From an uncultured bacterium (GTDB taxonomy: Bacteria > Planctomycetota > UBA1135 > UBA2386), in contig CALKYL010000475.1 in assembly GCA_938003515.1 (NCBI GenBank), forward strand, positions 1 through 5,451: 5,451 nucleotides of DNA. Direction: 5' to 3'. The notes under the pieces were generated by a model that was given only the letters and a program-made list of their open reading frames with translations, did not search any database and was not told the DNA's origin. Within the stretch, counting starts at the first letter, position 1, and each line of letters begins with the position of its first letter. Position numbers and translations under genes: made by a program. Shown piece by piece: positions 1 through 5,451 of the stretch.

Positions 1-46
1 GGGTGCGTCGCGCCGGGCTCGGGGGGCGCGGCGGAGGGGCGGCAGA

Positions 47-75
47 GGGTGGGCGGGGGCGGGGGGGGGGGGGGG
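47..75 (+). repeat. G-tract cluster with G15 homopolymer (G-quadruplex candidate)
   Basis: Four G-runs are separated by single bases: GGG (47-49), GGG (51-53), GGGGG (55-59) and a 15-base G run (61-75). This meets the usual four-tract, short-loop pattern of a G-quadruplex. The G15 run ends 62 bp before the first gene's ATG. Long homopolymers slip during replication, so the length may vary between cells, and it may also be a sequencing or assembly artefact. A regulatory role is inference. Confidence 0.6.
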
Positions 76-126
76 TAGCATCCACGCCGGAGTCCGGCGG
101 CGCATCCAATCGGGGACCAGCTGCCC

Positions 127-130
127 GGAG
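127..130 (+). promoter_or_regulatory. Ribosome binding site of the cysteine-rich gene
   Basis: GGAG lies seven bases before the ATG at 138, which is ideal Shine-Dalgarno spacing. It decides the start: the frame is open back to a GTG at position 3, but that extension is glycine-rich and reads through the G run, while the ATG at 138 opens directly into a signal peptide. It is the clearest ribosome binding site in the window. Confidence 0.6.
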
Positions 131-137
131 CACAGCG

Positions 138-527
138 ATGAACCGAGTGAGCGCCTGCTTCGCCGCGATGGTCGTGACATTCCCCGCCCTACTGTTCGCT
201 GTGCCTTCGGTCGACAATTGCCGGCTGAAGTTCACCTACATCGGGGGAGGAGTTTATACGAACATCGAATGCGCTGGATCATGCGCGCAGGGCGCGTGTG
301 ACGACGACAGTGTCACGACCCCGACCCAGATCTCCTGGTTCTGCGAGTGCAACGGCAACATGGGGCACAACACGAAGTGCCGGGGGACACTGACAAGGCA
401 CCTCGGCGCCGATCCGGAATACACCATCACGTGCATCCGAAACGGCTGCGGCAATCAGTGCACCTCTCCGGCGCTCCCGACCGCCGAGCAGGTGCAGACG
501 TGGGCGTGCACGTGCCCGGACGCCTGA
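138..527 (+). CDS. Small secreted protein with two tandem six-cysteine modules
   Basis: I do not recognise this 129-aa protein as a named family. Residues 1 to about 24 form a signal peptide (MNRVSACFAA followed by MVVTFPALLFAVPS), with likely cleavage after A21 or S24. The roughly 105-residue mature part has 12 cysteines (28, 45, 49, 54, 69, 71, 81, 99, 104, 108, 124, 126). They fall into two equivalent modules: C-x16-C-x3-C-x4-C-x14-C-x-C and C-x17-C-x4-C-x3-C-x15-C-x-C. Each module also has a Tyr-Thr 4-5 residues before its second Cys (Y40, Y95), a Pro-Thr in the long spacer (P62, P114) and a Trp two residues before the CxC (W67, W122), so an internal duplication is likely. An even cysteine count in an exported protein implies up to six disulfides. 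The start is set by GGAG at 127-130. The gene lies 38 bp upstream of the anchored beta-rich gene and is probably co-transcribed with it. A binding, structural or inhibitor-like role is possible; function is unknown. Confidence 0.72.
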   Translation: MNRVSACFAAMVVTFPALLFAVPSVDNCRLKFTYIGGGVYTNIECAGSCAQGACDDDSVTTPTQISWFCECNGNMGHNTKCRGTLTRHLGADPEYTITCIRNGCGNQCTSPALPTAEQVQTWACTCPDA

Positions 528-540
528 CGCGGTCTGCGTC
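526..540 (+). other. Small intercistronic hairpin
   Basis: GACGC (526-530) and GCGTC (536-540) form a perfect five-pair stem with a GGTCT loop, extendable by one G-U pair, and the stem overlaps the stop codon of the cysteine-rich gene. There is no T run after it, so it is not a good intrinsic terminator. Stems this short arise often by chance in GC-rich DNA. Confidence 0.2.
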
Positions 541-565
541 GTCAGCGTAGGGCCGTCGTGACGTG

Positions 566-2194
566 ATGGATGCCCAGCGTGAGAGTCGCATGAGATGCCC
601 TCTATTCCCGGTCTTGTTGATCGCCCTCGTCCTGGGAGGGGCATTCCTCGCCACGCGGCCTGACGAGGCGCCCGGCCCTGAGCCGCCGACCGACAACGAT
701 GCGGCGGCTCGCGCCGGCCGAGCCACTGATGCTGCTACGTCGCCATCCCCGATCGTCCGGGATGCCGCGCCGGACGTCGAATGCGTCAGTATCGTCGTCG
801 CAGATGCGGCGACCGGCCGGGCTATCTCGGGTGCGTCGTGTGCCGGTCTCACTGCGACGCCGTCCTATGTCGATCCGAGCCGGGTCGAGCGGCTCGGATC
901 AACCGACGACGCTGGGCGGCTTCGCCTGGCCGACGGTGGCGACGAGACCGCCTACCTGCTGACGCATCCGGACTACGTCGCGACGTTCGTCGAGCGAGAG
1001 GCCGGAGTCCTTGCCTACTCCGCGGAGATGCAGAAAGGCGTGCGGTTGACGTTCACCGCAGCGACTCGCGAGGGTGCCGTGCTCCAGGGTGTGAAGATCG
1101 CGGTCGCCCCCGAAGGAGACGGCGCCAGGAGCCGGTTTCAGGAGGAAATGGACGCGCTCGTGCCGGGGGTCGGCCGGAACGGCCGCGCGGTCGCCGTGAC
1201 CGGACGCGACGGAAGGGCTGCACTCGGGCCCGTGAGCCCCGGCGCGTTGTCGTGGGCGATCTGGCACGATGCGTACACCGCGGTGTCGTTCGAGCCGGTC
1301 GAATGGGCGAGGCACCCCGAGCTCGTCCCGGGTGGCGAGGTCCGGGTGTGGCTCGACCCCGTCGTCGGCATGCTCTTCGCGGTCTCGGAGCCGGTGCTGA
1401 ACTGGATGGCGAGGACTCCGAAGGGGCTGCACGTCTCCGGAACGAGCGTGCACGATCTGGAGCACCGGCGGCGGCGGATCGCCGCTTCCGACCCAACCGG
1501 CCGCACCGTGTGTGTGCTCTATCCCGTGCGATACGACCCCACGGATGCATACGGCCGCCGACCCGACAAGGGCCGGATCTCGATCCTGACCGAGGCCCAT
1601 GGCTGGACCGACCTCGTGGCCGACATCCGACCCCTGACGAGCATGTCGGAGCCGCAGTTTCTCGATCTCGGTGAGCGCCCACAGGTGCACCCGACGACCA
1701 GGGTCGAGATGCTCTGGCAAGCCGACGGGGAGTTGCCGCCGATCACCACCGAGCATGCCCTCTTGACCCCGGTCACGGAGGATCCGGAACAGCAGCATCG
1801 ACAAGTCCTGCTTCGCCCGGGTGAGCAGGCGGTCGTGCCGTGCGGGGACTACTCGCTGGAAGCGGCCAATCCGTTCCTCGCGAACGTCCTGCGGGGCCGA
1901 CGCGTTTCGATCAACCACACGACCCAGACCGTCGACGTCCACGTCGGAGAACTCAAGTACGTGGAGATCGTCACCACGGACACGGGCGACGGCACGGACA
2001 CGACGGGGATCGTGCGAATCAGCGCTGGCGAGACATCGCGCACCGTGACCGTGCAAGGCGGGCGCGTATGGTCGCTCGTGCCTCCGGGGGAGGTCCGTGT
2101 GCACGTCGACTTCGGGCGTTCGAATGGCGAAGCAGGTGCCCGGATAACCGATCATGGACAGACGATCCGTGTGCCGCTCTCGGTTGCTCGATAG
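566..2194 (+). CDS. Membrane-anchored protein with carboxypeptidase-regulatory-like beta domains
   Basis: This is a protein of about 542 aa. Residues 11-29 form one hydrophobic segment (core PVLLIALVLGGAFLA) with Arg before it and no lipobox Cys after it, so it is a signal anchor or cleavable signal peptide. A Pro/Ala/Asp-rich linker (about 31-70) follows. The remainder looks like a string of beta sandwiches. Residues about 73-143 resemble a carboxypeptidase-regulatory/transthyretin-like fold (VVADAATGRAISGA, then STDDAGRLRL, then a strand ending YLLTHPDYVATF). A second unit at about 160-242 repeats the logic (GVKIAVA, TGRDGRAALGPVSPG). Beta-rich segments at about 376-460 and 464-540 (LVPPGEVRVHVDF) are more divergent. 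No catalytic motif is visible. The start is uncertain: GTG 563, ATG 566 and ATG 590 are all in frame, with only a weak AGGG (549-552) upstream. It overlaps the MauE-like gene by 41 bp, which suggests coupled translation. A scaffold or binding role at the cell surface is inferred. Confidence 0.7.
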   Translation: MDAQRESRMRCPLFPVLLIALVLGGAFLATRPDEAPGPEPPTDNDAAARAGRATDAATSPSPIVRDAAPDVECVSIVVADAATGRAISGASCAGLTATPSYVDPSRVERLGSTDDAGRLRLADGGDETAYLLTHPDYVATFVEREAGVLAYSAEMQKGVRLTFTAATREGAVLQGVKIAVAPEGDGARSRFQEEMDALVPGVGRNGRAVAVTGRDGRAALGPVSPGALSWAIWHDAYTAVSFEPVEWARHPELVPGGEVRVWLDPVVGMLFAVSEPVLNWMARTPKGLHVSGTSVHDLEHRRRRIAASDPTGRTVCVLYPVRYDPTDAYGRRPDKGRISILTEAHGWTDLVADIRPLTSMSEPQFLDLGERPQVHPTTRVEMLWQADGELPPITTEHALLTPVTEDPEQQHRQVLLRPGEQAVVPCGDYSLEAANPFLANVLRGRRVSINHTTQTVDVHVGELKYVEIVTTDTGDGTDTTGIVRISAGETSRTVTVQGGRVWSLVPPGEVRVHVDFGRSNGEAGARITDHGQTIRVPLSVAR

Positions 2195-2570
2195 CGCGTG
2201 TCTGAGGGGTGCGCCCCTCGCCGTGCTGGTCCTCGCCTTGTTCAGCTCGGCGTTGGTCAAGTTGGTAACCGGCTACCGAGCGCACTACCTGCTCAGTGAA
2301 GTGGGCTACTACGGGGTCTCGTTCGCGGAGGTCGTAGCCGCCGCGATGTTGTTCACGAGGTATCGGCAACTCGTCGCCGCTGGCGTCGTCTTGCTCTGCG
2401 CCATGATGGTGGTCGTCGTCGGCTGGGGGCGTCTCGATGGCGCGTGCGGCTGTCTCGGACCGTACGAGCTGTCTCGTTCCGCGCATGTGTCAGCGCTGTG
2501 TGGGATCGGAGCGACTGCCGCGCTGGTTGGTCTGCTCGGCGATCTCCGGCGTGCTCCTAGACCGGCCTGA
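2154..2570 (+). CDS. MauE/DoxX-like integral membrane protein with CGCLG motif
   Basis: This 138-aa protein has four likely membrane helices at about 21-39, 52-67, 72-91 and 110-128. Between helices 3 and 4 lies CGCLG (98-102), a counterpart of the CGCFG-type motif common in small MauE/DoxX-like redox-associated membrane proteins. Helix 1 ends with a lysine (SALVKLVTG) and helix 2 starts with a glutamate (FAEVVAAAMLF), both consistent with that fold. In methylamine-utilising bacteria MauE is needed, with MauD, for maturation of the disulfide-rich small subunit of methylamine dehydrogenase. A redox or disulfide role here is inferred from the C-x-C pair and from the 12-cysteine secreted protein two genes upstream. 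Cysteines are at 7, 16, 82, 98, 100 and 116. The ATG at 2154 lies inside the preceding gene, with GGA (2142-2144) as a weak ribosome site; GTG 2169 and TTG 2184 are alternative starts that shorten the overlap. The family call is by pattern only and moderately sure. Confidence 0.7.
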   Translation: MDRRSVCRSRLLDSACLRGAPLAVLVLALFSSALVKLVTGYRAHYLLSEVGYYGVSFAEVVAAAMLFTRYRQLVAAGVVLLCAMMVVVVGWGRLDGACGCLGPYELSRSAHVSALCGIGATAALVGLLGDLRRAPRPA

Positions 2571-2830
2571 TCATCGGCTCTTCTGCCGCACGTCGGCGAC
2601 TCGCGGCGGCCGGTGCATGCGCCGCGCCGTCGTTCGCCCCGCTCGCACGGTTTCCGGACGGGGGCCCTGCGCGATCGATCGAAAGCACCGGAAGGGACTC
2701 GCGGTGGGCCCGCCGGCCCAGATCGGGGTCGCGACGAACCGGTGCCGACCTGCGAGAATCTCGCTGCTCGTGACGGTTGCTGCGCCACGCTGGCGTTCGC
2801 GCCTTCGGCTCCCCGCCCACGCACCTCGCC
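2571..2830. other. Intergenic region between the three-gene cluster and the repeat-protein gene
   Basis: I see no convincing gene in this 260-bp gap; a + strand open frame from 2613 is an out-of-frame artefact that runs into the repeat-protein gene. It contains several short palindromes: GCCG/CGGC (2585-2597), a near-palindrome at 2612-2623, CGATCGATCG (2672-2681), and the nested inverted repeats listed separately. There is no GC stem followed by a T run, so no standard intrinsic terminator. The promoter of the repeat-protein gene must lie here if that gene is transcribed independently, but no box is recognisable. Confidence 0.5.
2685..2745. repeat. Nested inverted repeats
   Basis: GCACCGG (2685-2691) pairs with CCGGTGC (2739-2745), seven perfect pairs. 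They enclose a second hairpin in which TGGGCC (2705-2710) pairs with GGCCCA (2715-2720) around a CGCC loop. Both could form at once in RNA as a stem with an inner hairpin. It lies 175 bp downstream of the MauE-like stop and 85 bp before the next start, so it could be a weak terminator, a leader structure or a protein-binding site. Chance is also possible at this GC content. Confidence 0.3.
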
Positions 2831-5451
2831 ATGCCCTCCTTCGCCCGCTCCCTCCTGCTCGCGCCCGCCCTCGGCGCGGCGGCGCTGCCCGCCCAGAGCC
2901 TCGTCTCCAACCTCGTCACCAACACCAGCGGCCAGTTCAGCAGCAACGTCGACCGCTTCGTCGTGCTCGGCGCGCAGGCGCTGTTCGCCGCTTCGAGCCC
3001 GTGGGGCGACGAGCTGTGGCGCACCGACGGCACCCCGGCCGGCACCGCCATGGTCGCCGACCTGATGCCCGCCGGCAGCAGCGATCCGCAGGGCCTGGTC
3101 GTGCTCGGCAGCGAGGTCGTGTTCACCGCGAACGTGCCCGGCTACGGCCGCGAGCTGTGGAAGACCGACGGCACTCTCGCCGGCACCGTGCTGGTCGAGG
3201 ACATCCGCCCCGGGGCGACGGGCAGCCAGCCGACCGACCTCGTCGCCTGGAACGGGGCCGTGTGGTTCGCCGCCAACGACGGCACGAACGGCGTCGAGCT
3301 TTGGCGCAGCGACGGCACCGCCGCGGGCACCGTGCTCGTCGCCGACGTGCGCCCCGGCGCCAGCAGCTCGAGCCCGACGCGGCTGACGCCGGTCGGCGGC
3401 GCGCTCTACTTCGCCGCCAACGACGGCGTGCACGGCACCGAGCTCTGGTCGAGCGACGGCACCGGCCCCGGCACCGCGCTCGTCGCCGACCTCAACCCGA
3501 CCGGATCGACGACGCTCGACGAGCTGGCGCCGTTCGGCGCGCGGCTGTTGTTCTCGGCCGCGTTTCCCGGCGTCGGCGCAGAGCCGTGGGTCAGCGACGG
3601 TACCGGGCCGGGCACCCTGGCCCTCGGCGACCTGCAGGCCGGCGCCGGCGCGTCTTCGCCGCGCGACTTCACGGCGCTCGGTGCCCTGGCCGTGTTCTCC
3701 GCGGACGGCACCGGCGTCGGGCGCGAGCTGTTCCGCACCGACGGGACCCCCGGCGGCACGGTGCTCGTCGCCGACGTCTCGGCCGGCGCCGGCGGCAGCG
3801 ACCCCGACGAGCTGACGACGCTCGGCGCCGTCGTGGTGTTCGCGGCGACCGGCGCGAACGGGCGCGAGCCGTGGGTCAGCGACGGCACGCCGGCCGGCAC
3901 GCTCGAACTCGCCGACCTGCAGCCGGGCGGCGGCAGCTCGTCGCCCCGCGACTTCGCGCCGGTCGGCGCCGAGCTGTGGTTCGCCGCGGCCGGCGCCGGG
4001 GTCGGCACCGAACCGCACCGCACCGACGGCACGCCGGCCGGCACCGGCCTCGTCGCCGACCTCGTGCCCGGCAACGGCTCGAGCAACCCGCGCGCGATCA
4101 CCGGGTTCGGATCGCTGGTGCTGCACGCCGGCCTGGCCGGCGGCGCCGGCGACGAGCCGCACATCACCGACGGCACGCAGGCGGGCACGGTGCTGCTCGC
4201 CGACGTCAACCGACCGGCCAGCAACTCGTCGCCCGACCAGTTCCGGGACCTCGGCGTCGACGTGTTCTTCGCGGCAGGTTCCGACGCTCTCGGCCGGGAG
4301 ATCTACCGCACCGACGGCAGCCTCGGCGGGACCGCGATGATCGCCGACGTGCAGCCGGGCTCGTTCGGCTCCAACCCGGCGGACGCGGCGAGCGTCGGCG
4401 GCAGCGTGTTCTTCGCCGGCAACCTGTTCGGGCAGGGGGTGCAGCTGTTCGTCACCGACGGCAGCGCGGCCGGCACCGTGCAGCTGACGACCGCGTCGCC
4501 GGCGGTGCATCCGCGGGGCGTCACCGCGCTCGGCGGTCTCGTCGTGTTCAGCGGCGAGTCGGCGAACGGGCGCGAGCCGTGGGTCAGCGACGGCACGCCG
4601 GCCGGCACGTTCGAACTCGTCGACGCGCGTCCGGGAGCGGCGAGCAGCTTCACGCTGTTCAGCGAGAACTTCACCGCGGTCGGCGGGGTCGTGCTGTTCG
4701 CCGCCAACGACGGCACGAACGGCGTCGAGCTGTGGGTCACCGACGGCACCGCGGCCAACACGCAGCTGTTGGTCGACATCCGGCCCGGCGCGGGCAGCTC
4801 GTCGCCGTCCGGCCTGGTCAGCGACGGCACTCGCTGCTGGTTCGTCGCCAACGACGGCACGAGCGGCTCGGAGCTGTGGTGCAGCGACGGCACCGCCGCG
4901 GGCACGAAGCGCGTCGTGGACCTGGTGCCGGGCCCGATCAGCTCGTTCCCGCAGGACCTGACCGTCGGCGGCGGTCGGGTCTGGTTCACCGCGGCTTCGG
5001 GCGGCCAGCGCGAGCTGCGGGTCAGCGACGGCACGGCGGCCGGTACCTCGCAGCTGACGACGACGGCGTTCGGGCGCGTCGACGCCTACAGCGACCTGAC
5101 CTGGACGACGGCGGGGCTGTGCTTCCTGCACGACGACCTCGGCGGCGCCGGCACCGAGCTGTGGCTCAGCGACGGCACGGCGGCCACTACGCAGCTCGTC
5201 GTCGACCTCGTACCCGGCCAGCGCAGCGGCCCGGTGCCCGGCACGCTCGTCGCTATCCTGGGCGGAACGCGTTTGCTGTTCGGCGCGGCGACCCACGCCG
5301 ACGGCATGCAGCTGTGGCTCGGCGACGGCACGGCGCCGGGAACGCAGCAGGTGTCGAGCTTCGGCGGCGCCGGCGTAGGCGCGGTCTCGTTCGGCGCGTT
5401 CTTCGCGACGGGCACGCGCACGTTCTTCGCGTGCGACGACGGCGTGAGCGG
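2831..5451 (+). CDS. Secreted ELWxxDGT-repeat protein (3' end beyond window)
   Basis: The frame is open for 873 codons with no stop before the window edge. The ATG at 2831 is the only ATG after an in-frame TGA at 2771, so the start is well fixed, although no Shine-Dalgarno site is seen. Residues 1-21 are a signal peptide (MPSFARSLLLAPALGAAALPA, cleaved before Q22). From about residue 25 the protein is an array of roughly 48-residue units of the ELWxxDGT repeat family. Each unit reads roughly V-A-D-x-x-P-G-x-x-S-S-x-P, a hydrophobic strand ending FAA, then DGxxGxELWxSDGTxAGT. Seventeen complete signature motifs are present, starting at residue 61 and ending with one at 827; an eighteenth unit has begun at the edge. 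The family occurs in large secreted or surface proteins of environmental bacteria; a beta-propeller-like fold and an adhesive or structural role are inference. The C-terminal anchor or sorting domain is outside the window. Confidence 0.85.
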   Translation, partial: MPSFARSLLLAPALGAAALPAQSLVSNLVTNTSGQFSSNVDRFVVLGAQALFAASSPWGDELWRTDGTPAGTAMVADLMPAGSSDPQGLVVLGSEVVFTANVPGYGRELWKTDGTLAGTVLVEDIRPGATGSQPTDLVAWNGAVWFAANDGTNGVELWRSDGTAAGTVLVADVRPGASSSSPTRLTPVGGALYFAANDGVHGTELWSSDGTGPGTALVADLNPTGSTTLDELAPFGARLLFSAAFPGVGAEPWVSDGTGPGTLALGDLQAGAGASSPRDFTALGALAVFSADGTGVGRELFRTDGTPGGTVLVADVSAGAGGSDPDELTTLGAVVVFAATGANGREPWVSDGTPAGTLELADLQPGGGSSSPRDFAPVGAELWFAAAGAGVGTEPHRTDGTPAGTGLVADLVPGNGSSNPRAITGFGSLVLHAGLAGGAGDEPHITDGTQAGTVLLADVNRPASNSSPDQFRDLGVDVFFAAGSDALGREIYRTDGSLGGTAMIADVQPGSFGSNPADAASVGGSVFFAGNLFGQGVQLFVTDGSAAGTVQLTTASPAVHPRGVTALGGLVVFSGESANGREPWVSDGTPAGTFELVDARPGAASSFTLFSENFTAVGGVVLFAANDGTNGVELWVTDGTAANTQLLVDIRPGAGSSSPSGLVSDGTRCWFVANDGTSGSELWCSDGTAAGTKRVVDLVPGPISSFPQDLTVGGGRVWFTAASGGQRELRVSDGTAAGTSQLTTTAFGRVDAYSDLTWTTAGLCFLHDDLGGAGTELWLSDGTAATTQLVVDLVPGQRSGPVPGTLVAILGGTRLLFGAATHADGMQLWLGDGTAPGTQQVSSFGGAGVGAVSFGAFFATGTRTFFACDDGVS
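3011..5344 (+). repeat. Array of 17 ELWxxDGTxxGT coding repeats
   Basis: Signature motifs begin at residues 61, 108, 156, 204, 251, 299, 346, 394, 442, 490, 538, 582, 633, 681, 728, 776 and 827 of the protein. The step is 47-48 residues except for 44 then 51 around unit 12 and 51 before unit 17. DG of the DGT core is invariant, while ELW drifts to EPW (units 5, 7, 12), ELF (6), EPH (8, 9), EIY (10), QLF (11), ELR (15) and QLW (17). Two long exact DNA duplications occur inside the array: 48 bp at 3854-3901 and 4562-4609, and 36 bp at 3265-3300 and 4696-4731. Confidence 0.9.

Larger units (their letters stand above)
1..137. other. G-rich low-complexity upstream region
   Basis: This stretch is dominated by G on the + strand and holds no convincing complete gene. 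Frame 1 is open from the window edge to a TAG at 76-78, directly after the G run, so it could be the glycine-rich C-terminal tail of a gene lying mostly outside the window. The evidence for that is only an open frame in GC-rich DNA. From about 76 to 126 the composition returns to normal and probably holds the promoter and 5' leader of the cysteine-rich gene, but I see no clear -35/-10 pair. Confidence 0.4.

Noticed and set aside
3..137. N-terminal extension of the cysteine-rich gene to GTG at position 3
   Set aside because: The extension is Gly/Arg low complexity and reads through the G15 run. The ATG at 138 has a well-placed GGAG and begins a normal signal peptide.
138..527. Homologue of the methylamine dehydrogenase small subunit (MauA)
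   Set aside because: Size, 12 cysteines, two tryptophans and a MauE-like neighbour are suggestive, but the cysteine spacing and local motifs do not match what I recall of MauA. Here the tryptophans occupy equivalent places in two duplicated modules. No large subunit or other mau gene is seen.
899..2260. 453-codon open frame on the minus strand
   Set aside because: It lies opposite the anchored beta-rich gene, is rich in Arg/His/Pro/Asp with no domain or signal, and fits the stop-poor antisense frames expected in GC-rich DNA.
2571..2830. Intrinsic terminator after the MauE-like gene
   Set aside because: Several short GC stems exist, but none is followed by a T run.
2309..5296. 995-codon open frame on the minus strand
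   Set aside because: It is the antisense shadow of the ELWxxDGT array. The + strand frame has a signal peptide and a known repeat, while the minus frame is a low-complexity Arg/Ala/Gly/Asp product that follows the repeat period and has no recognisable domain.
1..5451. CRISPR array, tRNA, rRNA or insertion sequence
   Set aside because: The only regular repeats are coding ELWxxDGT units at about 144 bp in frame. No short palindromic repeats with spacers, cloverleaf, rRNA-like segment, transposase or terminal inverted repeats were seen.

Overview
This is a high-GC bacterial window in which every gene I can support lies on the + strand. The mix of families suggests an uncultured or little-studied Planctomycetota, with Myxococcota as the second choice. 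The pointers are a secreted ELWxxDGT-repeat giant with a signal peptide ending in LPA|Q, an anchored transthyretin/carboxypeptidase-regulatory-like protein, a small MauE/DoxX-like membrane protein, and weak or absent Shine-Dalgarno sites on most genes. The taxonomic call is inference from family content; there is no marker gene.

Layout. (1) Positions 1-137 are very G-rich and end in an unbroken run of 15 G (61-75), a strong G-quadruplex candidate just upstream of the first gene. (2) Positions 138-527 encode a 129-aa secreted protein with 12 cysteines after its signal peptide. They are arranged as two tandem copies of one six-cysteine module, which I do not recognise as a named family. (3) Positions 566-2194 encode an N-terminally anchored, beta-rich extracytoplasmic protein of about 542 aa with carboxypeptidase-regulatory-like segments. 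(4) Positions 2154-2570 encode a four-helix membrane protein with a CGCLG motif, resembling MauE/DoxX redox-associated proteins, which overlaps the previous gene by 41 bp. (5) Positions 2571-2830 are a non-coding gap with short inverted repeats. (6) From 2831 past the right edge (5451) runs a secreted protein with at least 17 ELWxxDGT repeats, cut by the window end.

How the genes may work together. The first three genes are close together or overlapping (38-bp gap, then 41-bp overlap) and probably form one transcription unit. A small exported protein that would need up to six disulfides, next to a MauE-like protein of a family linked to disulfide chemistry, suggests a small secretion/oxidative-folding cassette, with the middle protein as envelope anchor or partner. 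This is the most interesting hypothesis here, and it rests on gene order and sequence pattern only. The ELWxxDGT gene lies beyond a 260-bp gap, looks more GC-biased at third codon positions, and is probably a separate transcription unit encoding a surface or secreted repeat protein.
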